A DNA stretch of 34,712 nucleotides from JBQTKD01 sp052389435 (lineage in GTDB: Bacteria > Actinomycetota > Actinomycetes > Sporichthyales > Sporichthyaceae), in NCBI GenBank assembly GCA_052389435.1, contig JBQTIB010000167.1, positions 1-34,712 on the forward strand, given 5' to 3'. Below the pieces are notes generated by a model. It searched no databases. It was given only the letters and a program-made list of their open reading frames with translations, and had not been told where the DNA came from. Each line of letters opens with the position of its first letter. Positions within the stretch are counted from its first letter, which is position 1. Position numbers and translations under genes: made by a program. This document shows positions 9,250 through 16,418 of this stretch, in pieces.

Positions 9250-9369
9250 GTGAAGAAGCTCCTGCTTACTGCCCTCGCCGCGGCCGGCGGCGCCCTGGCC
9301 CTGAAGAAGTTCAAGGCGGGCAAGGACGAGGAAGACCTCTGGGCCGAGGCGACCGACCCGATCCGCTAG
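9250..9369 (+). CDS. DLW-39 family protein
   Basis: A 39-residue protein that matches the actinobacterial DLW-39 family, named for a conserved DLW motif and this length. It has a short hydrophobic N-terminus (KKLLLTALAAAGGALALKK), then a charged segment containing EEDLWAEATD. GTG 9250 begins it and a strong terminator follows at 9378. The family usually sits between gyrA and tRNA-Ala, as here. Its function is unknown. It may be a membrane-associated micropeptide, an inference from the single hydrophobic segment. Confidence 0.9.
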   Translation: MKKLLLTALAAAGGALALKKFKAGKDEEDLWAEATDPIR

Positions 9370-9377
9370 CCCACCTC

Positions 9378-9412
9378 ACGCCCCTGTCCGGTCTGCCGAC
9401 CGGCAGGGGCGT
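9378..9412 (+). terminator. Terminator after the DLW-39 gene
   Basis: Stem ACGCCCCTG-(T)-CCGGTC pairs with GACCGG-CAGGGGCGT: 15 bp with one bulged T and a TGCC loop. No long T-tract follows. Confidence 0.75.
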
Positions 9413-9461
9413 CGTCGTGCCCGCCCGTCGCCGCAGGTGCAGTAACCTGACCTGCGCACTC

Positions 9462-9537
9462 GGGGACGTAGCTCAATTGGCAGAGCACTGCCTTTGCAAG
9501 GCAGGGGTTAGGGGTTCGATTCCCCTCGTCTCCACCA
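9462..9537 (+). tRNA. tRNA-Ala (TGC anticodon)
   Basis: Acceptor GGGGACG (9462-9468) pairs with CGTCTCC (9527-9533) and includes the G3-U70 pair that marks alanine tRNAs. The anticodon stem CTGCC/GGCAG encloses TTTGCAA, with TGC at 9495-9497. The CCA end (9535-9537) is encoded, unlike in the tRNA-Ile gene. A -10-like TAACCT lies at 9443-9448. Confidence 0.97.
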
Positions 9538-9608
9538 CGCCTGACCTGGACTTCTTCGGTCCTCCGCAGGCTTGATCGAATCGCCTGACTGCGAGCAGTT
9601 TCCGCGTC

Positions 9609-10055
9609 ATGGCCTCCACGACGCGCAGTCGCTCCGACGGCACCATCCGCCGCCGCGCCGACGGCTGGCAGGCGTCGCTGTTCACCGGCTACGACCCGTT
9701 GACCGGCAAGCGCGTCTATCTGACCCAGACCGTCGCGACCGAGGCCGAGGCGCGGAAGGCGCTGACGCGCTTCCGGTCCCAGCGCGACGAGCAGCGGGCG
9801 CCGCGCAGCCGGGTCGACCTGTCGTACGTCCTGGCCGAGTGGCTCGCCGTACAGGAGCTCGAGGCCAGTACGAGGAGTGCGTACGAGACGAACATCCGTA
9901 CGCACATCGGCCCGGCGCTCGGGTCCCTGCCGATCGCGAAGATCACGCCCCAGGTCTTGGAGCGCTTCTACGCCGAGCTCAGACGTTGCCGGGCGCGGTG
10001 CATGCCTTCGACGGCGTCCGGCCTCTTGACGGCTGCCCTCCGTACTCGCTGTTGA
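9609..10055 (+). pseudogene. Truncated tyrosine-recombinase integrase
   Basis: The first about 125 residues match actinophage-type integrases: an arm-binding N-terminal module (SDGTIRRRADGWQASLFTGYD, motif DGTIRRR...W.A) followed by the SAM-like core-binding domain (DLSYVLAEWLAV, then TRSAYETNIRTHIGPALG and ERFYAELRRCRARC). After RCRARC the family sequence stops and an unrelated short tail leads to a stop. The catalytic domain with R-H-R-H-Y is absent, so it cannot recombine DNA. The gene begins 72 bp after tRNA-Ala and reads in the same direction, suggesting a relic of an element that used that tRNA. Another short open stretch ends at 10129. Confidence 0.82.
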
Positions 10056-10268
10056 CCATCGACGAGGCCCCGCGGTTCTCGGACTGGCTCGAGTCGTGCG
10101 CCCGCGCGTGGCGGCAGGGGTTGACCTAGACCCATCGCGCTTCCGCGGAAACTTCGCGAGGAACCTTCGCGTTTCGCTCGGCTTCGAGGTTCGGCCGCGC
10201 TTCCATTCGGAGCCCTGCCACACCGGCGTGAAGCTCGCCGTCAACGCTTCGTATCGATCCACGCGGCC

Positions 10269-10784
10269 TCAGTCGGCGGGACGGGGAGAACCCGGCTCCC
10301 CTTCCCGCCACGGCCGGGCCCGGAGGAGATGCGCCACCAGCCCGTCGCAGGCGCGTTCGAGTTGGTCGAGCACCCGCTCGAAGTGCTCCAGCGTGCCGTC
10401 GAAGGGGTCCGGCACGTTGTGCTCGCCTTCGAGCGTGGGGTCGAAGGAGCGGATCAGGCGGATGTCCGCGGCGGGGGAACTCTGGGCCGCCAGCTTCTGC
10501 AGGTGCTCGACGTTCCAGCGGTCGGTGACCAGGATCAGGTCGTGCCGATCGAACTCGTCGGGCTGGAAATGGCGCGCGACGTGGTCGACCGGATACCCGT
10601 GGCGCTCCAGGGTCGCCCGGGCGCGGGGGTCCATCGGTGATCCCCGGTGCAGATCCCAGGTACCGGCGCTGGAGACGGACACTCGCGCCCCGAGGCCGGC
10701 CGCGTCGAGCCGGCTGCGCAGGACGCTCGCGGCGATCGGCGACCGGCAGATGTTTCCGGTGCACACCACGCAAACTCGGTACAC
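10269..10784 (-). CDS. Low-molecular-weight protein-tyrosine phosphatase family
   Basis: A 171-residue phosphatase with the P-loop VCTGNICRSP (C-x5-R) at the N-terminus and the acid-loop region near NVPDPFDG, which supplies the general-acid aspartate in the family. Substrates may be phosphotyrosine proteins of envelope polysaccharide synthesis, as in related Wzb/Etp enzymes, but this is inference. GTG 10784 is chosen because AAAGGAG lies five bases upstream; an ATG further upstream has no such site. A second family member lies at 22700-23167 with the same orientation and only modest similarity. Confidence 0.9.
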   Translation of the reverse strand: MYRVCVVCTGNICRSPIAASVLRSRLDAAGLGARVSVSSAGTWDLHRGSPMDPRARATLERHGYPVDHVARHFQPDEFDRHDLILVTDRWNVEHLQKLAAQSSPAADIRLIRSFDPTLEGEHNVPDPFDGTLEHFERVLDQLERACDGLVAHLLRARPWREGEPGSPRPAD

Positions 10785-10833
10785 GGGCGCTCCTTTCCCG
10801 GGCCCCGCCTGCACGTTCACCCAAAAGCAGAAT

Positions 10834-10873
10834 CACCGCCCACAGTCCGTCTCGCGACGGTCCGTGGGCGGTG
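10834..10873 (-). terminator. Hairpin terminator after the cold-shock gene
   Basis: CACCGCCCAC (10834-10843) pairs with GTGGGCGGTG (10864-10873), with an inner CCGTC/GACGG stem. On the minus strand it is followed by a T-containing stretch (GATTCTGCTTTT), matching termination of the gene at 10937-11137. Confidence 0.75.
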
Positions 10874-10936
10874 GAAGTCTGCAGCACCGCCTGACATCGG
10901 CGGGCGAAACGCCCCGGAGGGCGCCGGTACGTCGCC

Positions 10937-11137
10937 TTAGATCGGGCGGACGTTCTCCGCCTGCAGGCCCTTCTGGCCCTGGACGATGTCCAGCTCAACG
11001 CGCTGGTTCTCTTCCAGCGAGCGGTACCCGTCCACTGCGATCTGCGAGTGGTGGACGAAGACGTCCTGCTGGCCTTCGACGGCGATGAAGCCGAAGCCCT
11101 TCTCGCTGTTGAACCACTTCACGGTGCCCTGCGTCAT
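10937..11137 (-). CDS. Cold-shock domain protein (CspA family)
   Basis: A 66-residue single cold-shock domain. Both RNA-binding motifs are present: GTVKWFNSEKGFGFI (RNP1 region KGFGFI) and DVFVHHSQI (RNP2). It is expected to bind single-stranded RNA and act as an RNA chaperone. The length is normal. A leader of unknown extent precedes ATG 11137, and no strong Shine-Dalgarno sequence is visible, as is common in csp genes whose leaders fold. The next gene is divergent across a 350-bp gap. Confidence 0.95.
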   Translation of the reverse strand: MTQGTVKWFNSEKGFGFIAVEGQQDVFVHHSQIAVDGYRSLEENQRVELDIVQGQKGLQAENVRPI

Positions 11138-11487
11138 GTTTGGAGCCTTGTCTGCATCGAGCCGTGCCAGTCGCTAACGCCCCCTGTGGGCGGACCGGGC
11201 TAGGTATTCGTCGATGCGTAATGGCCCGGAGCATTCACGAGCCCGCGCTAACAGACGGCGAGGAGTCCCAAACGTGCAACCGAGAGGACGGTAGCACGTT
11301 CACGGGACCTGATTGCGAGTCAGGAACAACGGGTTGCAAACCGACGGGGTACCGTGGGGAGGGTGCGGCCTTCGGCCGCCTCTCTGCGGGCCCGAGCTGG
11401 GCCGCGCGGTCGCAAATGGTCTGCTGCTCCTTCATGGGATCGGCGCTCGCACTTCCCGCGGCCCAACCCCAGGAGCACTCGCAGCCG
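11138..11487. other. 350-bp divergent intergenic region, csp leader side
   Basis: I see no gene here. It separates the minus-strand csp gene from the plus-strand gene at 11488 and should hold the csp promoter and leader. Visible structure includes GCGGCC-TTC-GGCCGC (11365-11379). AGGAG at 11471-11475 is the likely ribosome site of the next gene. Nothing matches a known riboswitch that I recognise. Confidence 0.4.
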
Positions 11488-11724
11488 ATGTTTTCCAACA
11501 CGCGCAAGACCTACGTTCCCAAGCACCCGCCGCTGAGCCCGTTCAACAAGCCCGAGCCGGTGGCACCGCCGCCCGCGGTCTACCACGAGAACGACCGGGT
11601 CACGCACGACCGGTACGGCCTCGGCACGGTCATCAGGGTCGTCGAGTCCTTCGAGGTCACCGTCGACTTCGGCGCGCAGACGGTTCGCCTCGCTCTGCCG
11701 AGCTCGAAGTTGTGCCACCTGTAG
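11488..11724 (+). CDS. Small protein with Tudor-like (PcrA C-terminal-type) domain
   Basis: A 78-residue protein. The first 30 residues are Pro-rich and basic (VPKHPPLSPFNKPEPVAPPP). The rest (VYHENDRVTHDRYGLGTVIRV, then VTVDFGAQTVRL and LPSSKL) follows the pattern of the Tudor-like domain at the C-terminus of PcrA/UvrD and in stand-alone actinobacterial proteins (GdrVxHxxfGxGtV). In PcrA this domain contacts RNA polymerase; whether the stand-alone form does is unknown. ATG 11488 is supported by AGGAG 12 bases upstream, a long spacing. Confidence 0.72.
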   Translation: MFSNTRKTYVPKHPPLSPFNKPEPVAPPPAVYHENDRVTHDRYGLGTVIRVVESFEVTVDFGAQTVRLALPSSKLCHL

Positions 11725-11963
11725 AAGGCGGACGGCGAGCCCGCGCCGCGGCGCTGGAGTCCCGACGGACGGAATCGGCCCAAAAGTTCCCGGCCCGAGG
11801 ACCCCTGGCCATACACCCCCCAGGGGTTTCTCGGATGCCCACCATTGGGTGGGAAAGTCCACGCCGGGGCGTATGTGCACCCCCCACCGGTTGGGGAGAT
11901 CCCGACGGCGTGCGGCGCTGCGAACCTGAAGCAAGGTATCCAGATCGGGAGAAACAGGACCAC
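11725..11963. other. Intergenic region with small dyads
   Basis: No gene is visible. Short inverted repeats occur: CCCACC-ATTG-GGTGGG near 11838-11853 and CCCCACCGGTTGGGG near 11881-11895. They could be terminator or regulator sites for the CHRD gene; unassigned. Confidence 0.3.
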
Positions 11964-12470
11964 ATGCGTAGACGAGTCGTAGGCGCCGCTGTCGGATGCA
12001 CCGCCATCGCGGGCGGCCTCGTGCTTTCGTCGCTGGTAGGCGTGGCCCAGGCCGGCCACACCAACAAGGTGATCACCGCGACGCTGACCGGAGCCAAGGA
12101 GGTCGGCAAGAAGGGCGACCCCAACGGCAAGGGCACCATCACCATCTTCGGTATCGACAACGACACCAAGACCCTCTGCTACGTCCTCAAGGTCAACGGC
12201 ATCCAGCTCGCCGCCGAGGGCATGGCCGGCCACATCCACAAGGGCGGCAAGAACGCCAACGGCCCCGTGGTGACCCTGCTCGCCGCTCCGGGCGACGGCG
12301 ACGCCGCCGACTGCCTCACCAACGGCGAAAAGAACCCCAAGGGCGCCAAGGTGTTCCTCGAGGGCACCAAGGCTGCGGACATCCTGAAGAATCCGAGCCG
12401 CTACTACGTCAACGTGCACAACCCCGAGTTCCCCGACGGCGCGCTGCGTGGCCAGCTGAAGTTCGACTAG
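11964..12470 (+). CDS. Secreted CHRD-domain protein
   Basis: A 168-residue exported protein. The signal peptide has a basic start (RRRVVG) and hydrophobic core ending SSLVGVAQA. The mature part is a single CHRD domain (about residues 38-168): TATLTGAKEV at its start, AGHIHKGG in the middle, and YYVNVHNPEFPDGALRGQL at the end, the characteristic V-H-...-P-x-G-x-(L/I)RGQ closing motif. CHRD domains were defined in chordin, and bacterial forms have no settled function. ATG 11964 follows AGGA. The domain includes two cysteines (TLCYVL, DCLTN) that could pair. Confidence 0.9.
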   Translation: MRRRVVGAAVGCTAIAGGLVLSSLVGVAQAGHTNKVITATLTGAKEVGKKGDPNGKGTITIFGIDNDTKTLCYVLKVNGIQLAAEGMAGHIHKGGKNANGPVVTLLAAPGDGDAADCLTNGEKNPKGAKVFLEGTKAADILKNPSRYYVNVHNPEFPDGALRGQLKFD

Positions 12471-12482
12471 GTCAGAATGCCG

Positions 12483-12525
12483 AATCGCGGCCACGGGACA
12501 ACGACGTCTCGGGCCGCGATTTCGT
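12483..12525 (+). terminator. Terminator after the CHRD gene
   Basis: AATCGCGGCC (12483-12492) pairs with GGCCGCGATT (12512-12521), followed by TCGTTG. It lies between convergent genes. Confidence 0.7.
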
Positions 12526-12574
12526 TGTGGGGACCGAGCGCGACGCCAGCCGGGCCGGGAGGTCCTCGCCCGGA

Positions 12575-13747
12575 TCAGGCCTTCCAACCCTCCGCGAGGG
12601 CGGCGAGGGCCTCGGCCGGGTCGGCTCCGAGGAGTTCGGCCAGCGCCACCACCAGACGCTCCTGTGGCTCGGGCCGGGCGGAGACGCCCATGACGCCGAT
12701 GCGCCAGAGCTTTCCGGCCAACGGACCGAGGCCGCCGGAGATCTCGATGCCGTGCTCGAGTAGCAGCTTCGTGCGTACCGCGGCCTCGTCGCAACCCGCC
12801 GGCGGAGTGACCGCGAGCAGCGAGTGCAGCGCTTCGCCCTCGGGTGCCAGGCGCGTGCAGCCCAGCACTCCGAGGGCGTCGTTGAGCGCGTGGTGGGCGA
12901 CGCGGTGGCGCTCCCAGGTCTGCTCCGGCCAACCGTCCCCGGTGGTCAGGCGCAGGGCCTCGCGCAGGGCGTAGACCAGGTTGATCGGCGCGGTGTGGTG
13001 GTAGGCGCGGCCGGTGCCGCCGGTCTGCGCGGGGTTCCAGTACCCGAGGACGAGGGAGAGGTCGAAGTACCACGACCGACCCGGCTTCTCGCGGCGCGCC
13101 AGCTTGGCGATCGCCCGCTCCCCCGCCGTGAACGGCGCCAGACCCGGCGGGCAGTTCAGGCACTTCTGCGTGCCGGAGAACGCCGCGTCGACGCCTGCGG
13201 CGTCCAGGCGCAGCGGGTGCCCGCCGAGCGAGGTCACGCAGTCGAGCAGAAGCAACGCGTCCTGGTCCCGGCACGCCTCGGCAAGTCCGTCGAGCGGCTG
13301 GGCGACGCCGGTGGAGGTCTCGCCGTGGACGACGAACATCGCATCGACGCCGCCGCGCGCGGCCTCGATCAGGCGCGCCGGGTCGATCGCCCGGCCCCAA
13401 TCGGCCTCGACGCGGATCACCTCGGCGCCGTGCCGCGCGAGCTCGTCGGCCATGCGGACGCCGAACAGCCCGTGCACCCCGCAGACCACACGGTCCCCCG
13501 GCTCGACGAAGTTCGCGACGAGCGCCTCCATGCCCGCGCTGCCCGTGCCGGACACGGGCAGCGTCGCCAGATTCGAGGTGCCGAACGCGGTCCGCAGCAG
13601 GTCGATGGTTTCGGTCATCACCGTGGCGAAGGCCGGGTCCATGTGGCCGATCGTCGGCAGGGCCAGCGCCGCCAGGACGCTGTCCGGCACGATGCTCGGT
13701 CCCGAACCCAACAGCAGGCGCGACGGAATGGGAGTCAGCGAGGTCAC
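12575..13747 (-). CDS. Class V aminotransferase (alanine-glyoxylate / PucG-like)
   Basis: A 390-residue PLP enzyme of fold type I. The Schiff-base lysine is in SGTQKCLNCPPG and the PLP aspartate region is DALLLLDCVTSLGG. Other family blocks are GPSIVPDSVLAALALP, SGTGSAGMEA, HGETSTGVAQP, YHHTAPINLVYALREAL and LWRIGVMG. These fit the alanine/serine-glyoxylate group, which also contains ureidoglycine-glyoxylate aminotransferase (PucG). GTG 13747 is supported by GGAGG nine bases upstream. The nearby XdhC-like gene makes a link to purine breakdown possible, but no other purine-degradation gene is present, so the substrate is open. Confidence 0.9.
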   Translation of the reverse strand: MTSLTPIPSRLLLGSGPSIVPDSVLAALALPTIGHMDPAFATVMTETIDLLRTAFGTSNLATLPVSGTGSAGMEALVANFVEPGDRVVCGVHGLFGVRMADELARHGAEVIRVEADWGRAIDPARLIEAARGGVDAMFVVHGETSTGVAQPLDGLAEACRDQDALLLLDCVTSLGGHPLRLDAAGVDAAFSGTQKCLNCPPGLAPFTAGERAIAKLARREKPGRSWYFDLSLVLGYWNPAQTGGTGRAYHHTAPINLVYALREALRLTTGDGWPEQTWERHRVAHHALNDALGVLGCTRLAPEGEALHSLLAVTPPAGCDEAAVRTKLLLEHGIEISGGLGPLAGKLWRIGVMGVSARPEPQERLVVALAELLGADPAEALAALAEGWKA

Positions 13748-13770
13748 CGAACTCCACCTCCGCAGAGCAT

Positions 13771-13785
13771 CTGACGTGTCGTCAG
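13771..13785. promoter_or_regulatory. Inverted repeat before the aminotransferase
   Basis: CTGACG-TGT-CGTCAG, a perfect 6-bp dyad 24 bp upstream of GTG 13747. It is a plausible operator; the GntR-type protein at 15206 is one candidate regulator. Confidence 0.4.
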
Positions 13786-13833
13786 CACAGTTTGCATCGC
13801 GCACTCCCGGTCCTCGGATGTCCCGCCGAAAGG

Positions 13834-14439
13834 CTATCTAGGCAGGCCGACAGCCGCCCCTGCGGGCCGGGCGGCCCGCGAATCGTGGTCTGCCCGGCGC
13901 TGCGGCGGGACCGTGGGCGCCTGTTCGTCGTCGCCGAGCAGACCGACGATCTGCGCGCGCAGCTCGGCGAGCAGGGCGTGGGAATCGGTGCCCGTGCGCG
14001 TCAGCCAGTACCCGGCCTGCAGCGCCCAGACGGTCAACTGCTCGAAGAGCTGGTCGTCGTCCTGGGCCTGCACCGCGACGTAGAGCAGCGCAGTCGCGGC
14101 GTGGGGATGCGCACGGTCCGGCTCGAATCCGCGCAGGGTCGGCTCGGTCAGCCCGACGAGGCGGCCGAAGTGCGCGGCGTCGGAGAGCCGGGCGCGTCGC
14201 CGACTGAGGTCGTGCCCGACGTGGTCGAGCACCACCGCGACGATCCGGTCCGCGAGGGCGCCGGAGACGACGCGGGCGTCCACGCCCACCTCGGTGCCCT
14301 TGAGTTCGGCCACCCGCGTGAACAGTGCCGCCACGCCCTCGCGCTGGGCCTCGAGATCGGCCGGCGCGACCGGCAGTCCACCGAGCCGCGGCGCGACCAG
14401 CGCGACGTGACCCTTGACCCTGTTCCGCAGAACACTCAT
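13834..14439 (-). CDS. Unknown protein, mostly helical
   Basis: A 201-residue protein I do not recognise. It is rich in Ala, Val, Leu and Arg, probably helical, with no signal peptide or membrane segment. The central part (LADRIVAVVLDHVGHDLSRRRARL) and a Gln/Asp-rich stretch (YVAVQAQDDDQLFEQL) look folded. The last 25 residues are basic, Pro/Ala-rich and probably disordered. ATG 14439 is taken because the protein-like sequence begins there (SVLRNRVKGHVAL), with a G-rich stretch before it. It lies between the class V aminotransferase and the XdhC-like gene, all on the minus strand, but the gap of about 185 bp upstream argues against tight coupling. Confidence 0.6.
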   Translation of the reverse strand: MSVLRNRVKGHVALVAPRLGGLPVAPADLEAQREGVAALFTRVAELKGTEVGVDARVVSGALADRIVAVVLDHVGHDLSRRRARLSDAAHFGRLVGLTEPTLRGFEPDRAHPHAATALLYVAVQAQDDDQLFEQLTVWALQAGYWLTRTGTDSHALLAELRAQIVGLLGDDEQAPTVPPQRRADHDSRAARPAGAAVGLPR

Positions 14440-14623
14440 GTGCGCCCCCACCGGCGTTTGGCCGACGCAACAGCGCCGACGCAACGATCAAGAACATCTC
14501 CGCCAACTCAGACGAAGCGGACCGTTCCTGGGATCCACCCGATCGGGCTAGAAATTTCCGGCGATTGCCGGACGAAGGGGACGAATCGACGTTCGCACAT
14601 CCGACAAAGGACCTCGGCGAGCC

Positions 14624-15157
14624 TCAGGAGGAGGCGAAGCCGCCGGGACGATCGGTGCGATCGGCCAGCAGGCCGGCCAGAATCGAGACCGCAATCTCCG
14701 CCGGTGTCCGCGATCCGATGTTCAGCCCGATCGGCCGGTTGATCCGGGCGATCTCGTCCGGCTTGCGGCCGAGATCGGTCAGCAGCGCGACATGGGGACC
14801 CTCGGTGCGAGCGTTGCCGATCACCCCGATCCACCGGACGGGTCGGTCGAGGAAGCCGGCCAGCAGCGAGCCGAGGTCCTCGCGGTGGTGGTCGCAGACG
14901 ACCACGTCGGTGTCGTCGTCGGTGGCCACCCGACCCGGATCGGTCACCACGGCCGGCATCCAACTCGCGGCCTTCGCCGCCAGGACCGCGTCCGGCTCGA
15001 CCACCGCGACCCGGTACCCGCAGGCCTGGGCCATGGTCACCAGGTGTCGGGCGATCTCGCCGGAGTAGACGACGACGAGGGAACGGCTCGACGGGACGTC
15101 GGAGCCGCCTCCGTGGGCGGTGAGGCAGGCGTCCGAGACGGGGTGCTGGGTGCTCAT
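14624..15157 (-). CDS. XdhC-like Rossmann-domain protein
   Basis: A 177-residue protein matching the C-terminal NAD-binding half of XdhC/CoxI proteins: GEIARHLVTMAQACGYRVAVVEP, DDDTDVVVCDHHREDLGSLL, WIGVIGNART and RINRPIGLNIGSRTPAEIAVSILA. XdhC delivers sulfurated molybdenum cofactor to xanthine dehydrogenase-type enzymes. The usual N-terminal domain with its conserved cysteine is missing, so this is a single-domain version. The start could be ATG 15157 or GTG 15166. No molybdoenzyme is encoded in the window. It follows the GntR-type regulator on the same strand (48 bp). Confidence 0.85.
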   Translation of the reverse strand: MSTQHPVSDACLTAHGGGSDVPSSRSLVVVYSGEIARHLVTMAQACGYRVAVVEPDAVLAAKAASWMPAVVTDPGRVATDDDTDVVVCDHHREDLGSLLAGFLDRPVRWIGVIGNARTEGPHVALLTDLGRKPDEIARINRPIGLNIGSRTPAEIAVSILAGLLADRTDRPGGFASS

Positions 15158-15205
15158 GGCCTTCACCCTGCCGGCCGGACGCGCACGGCCGCGATGTGTC
15201 GTTGA

Positions 15206-16036
15206 CTACGCGTCGAGGCCGGCGGACGCCTCCGGGCGGCGCGCCGGTTCCGGCCGCACGGCGGCGTCGTAGCGGAGCACGTACACCGCCGCGTCCAGCA
15301 GCAGCTCGCACACCTCCACCGGGCGCTCCTCGGCGTAGGCGACGCGTTCGACGGCGAGTACGGCGGCGCCTGCGGAGATCGCCAGGCGTTCGGCCTCCTG
15401 AGGGCTCGCCAGCCGCGCCCTGACGTCCTCGCGGAAGCGCGTCGGGGCGTACCCGGCGGCGGCCAGGCGCGCGTAGAGGCCCCCGGCGCCGGGGTCGAGG
15501 TCGAGGACTCCGCGGACCCGCGCGACGTCGGCGGGCACCCACGACACCGAAAGCATCGCTTCGCGCCGATCCAGCACGAACCGTCGCGAGCGGGCCCAGA
15601 CGGGCACCTCCGGCTCCAGGTCGAGCGCGGCGGCGACGTGCTCCGGAGCCGGGACCTCGCTGACGTCGAGCTCCTCCACGCGCAGTTCGCGGGAGTCCGA
15701 ACCCAGCCACGTCGACTCCCCGCGCGTCCAGGGCAGGCCCGCCAGCCAACCGAGTTCGTCGCGAACGATCGGCCGCGGGTCGTTGACGAACACCCCCGAG
15801 CCCCGCCGGGCGACGGTCAAACCCTCGCGTTGGAGCTCGGCCAACGCCTGCCGGACGGTCATGCGGGCGACCTTGTAGCGGGCCATCAGGTCGTTTTCGC
15901 CGGGCAGGGTCTCGCCGGGGGAGTACTCGCCCTGCTGGATGCCGGTACGCAGATCGTCGGCGATGCGCCGGTATTTCAGAGGTCTGCGCTTGGGTGACTC
16001 ACCCTCGGTACCTGGGCTTTTGTCATCGGAGCGCAC
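15206..16036 (-). CDS. GntR-family regulator with UTRA domain (HutC type)
   Basis: A 276-residue transcription factor. The winged helix-turn-helix (about residues 20-85) shows KYRRIADDLRTGIQQGEYSPG, LPGENDLMARYKVARMTVRQ and GLTVARRGSGVFV. The C-terminal part is a UTRA effector domain (LSVSWVPADVAR, then YAPTRFREDVRARLAS and AVLAVERVAYAEERPVEVCELLL). GTG 16036 has AGGG eight bases upstream and also a -10-like TAGGGT seven bases upstream, so the message may be nearly leaderless. It is divergent from the small membrane-protein gene at 16172 and likely controls the shared intergenic region. Confidence 0.9.
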   Translation of the reverse strand: MRSDDKSPGTEGESPKRRPLKYRRIADDLRTGIQQGEYSPGETLPGENDLMARYKVARMTVRQALAELQREGLTVARRGSGVFVNDPRPIVRDELGWLAGLPWTRGESTWLGSDSRELRVEELDVSEVPAPEHVAAALDLEPEVPVWARSRRFVLDRREAMLSVSWVPADVARVRGVLDLDPGAGGLYARLAAAGYAPTRFREDVRARLASPQEAERLAISAGAAVLAVERVAYAEERPVEVCELLLDAAVYVLRYDAAVRPEPARRPEASAGLDA

Positions 16037-16081
16037 GGCCGAAACCCTACGGATGCTCCCAGCCAAGGCAAAGCGGACGGG

Positions 16082-16128
16082 CAGTTAGATAACTGTCCCT
16101 TGACACAACCTTCCATCGCTTTTCTAAT
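16082..16128 (+). promoter_or_regulatory. Operator-like palindrome and sigma-70-type promoter
   Basis: CAGTTA-GA-TAACTG (16082-16095) is a perfect dyad of the size bound by GntR/HutC dimers. It is followed by TTGACA (16100-16105), 17 bp, and TCTAAT (16123-16128), a near-consensus housekeeping promoter reading toward 16172. CTCTAGAG (palindrome) lies at about 16131-16138. Confidence 0.65.
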
Positions 16129-16171
16129 CCCTCTAGAGAACCAAGGGGGTAGAACGGACGGGAGGTGGGGA

Positions 16172-16384
16172 ATGGCGTGGACCGGTCGTCTCGACGACAG
16201 CGGGCCCGTCGTGCCCGTGGTGCTGCACGAGCGTGACCACGAGGGGGACCTCGAGGGGTTCGAGGGGATCCGCCGCGTGGCGGGGATCGCCCGGACTCCG
16301 GTGGACCTGGCGCTCGCGCTGAGCATCGTGCTGCTGCTGGTCGGAGCCCTGGTGGTCTCGCTCGCCCTAGCGGCCGCCCAGTAG
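16172..16384 (+). CDS. Small single-pass membrane protein
   Basis: A 70-residue protein of unknown function. The N-terminal 42 residues are acidic and soluble (RDHEGDLEGFEG), then one hydrophobic segment (VDLALALSIVLLLVGALVVSLALAAA) reaches the C-terminus, a tail-anchored layout. ATG 16172 follows GGGAGGTGGGG, an excellent ribosome site, and the strong promoter at 16100-16128. The divergent GntR/UTRA regulator is the obvious controller. The target or partner cannot be told from sequence. Confidence 0.75.
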   Translation: MAWTGRLDDSGPVVPVVLHERDHEGDLEGFEGIRRVAGIARTPVDLALALSIVLLLVGALVVSLALAAAQ

Positions 16385-16418
16385 GCGCCGCAGCCCGGGC
16401 ATCGGACACAATGCGTCG

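Noticed and set aside
9572..10129. Overlapping 185-codon frame across the integrase region
   Set aside because: It is out of frame with the recognisable integrase sequence. Only its last 25 codons could belong to another lost gene, too little to assign.
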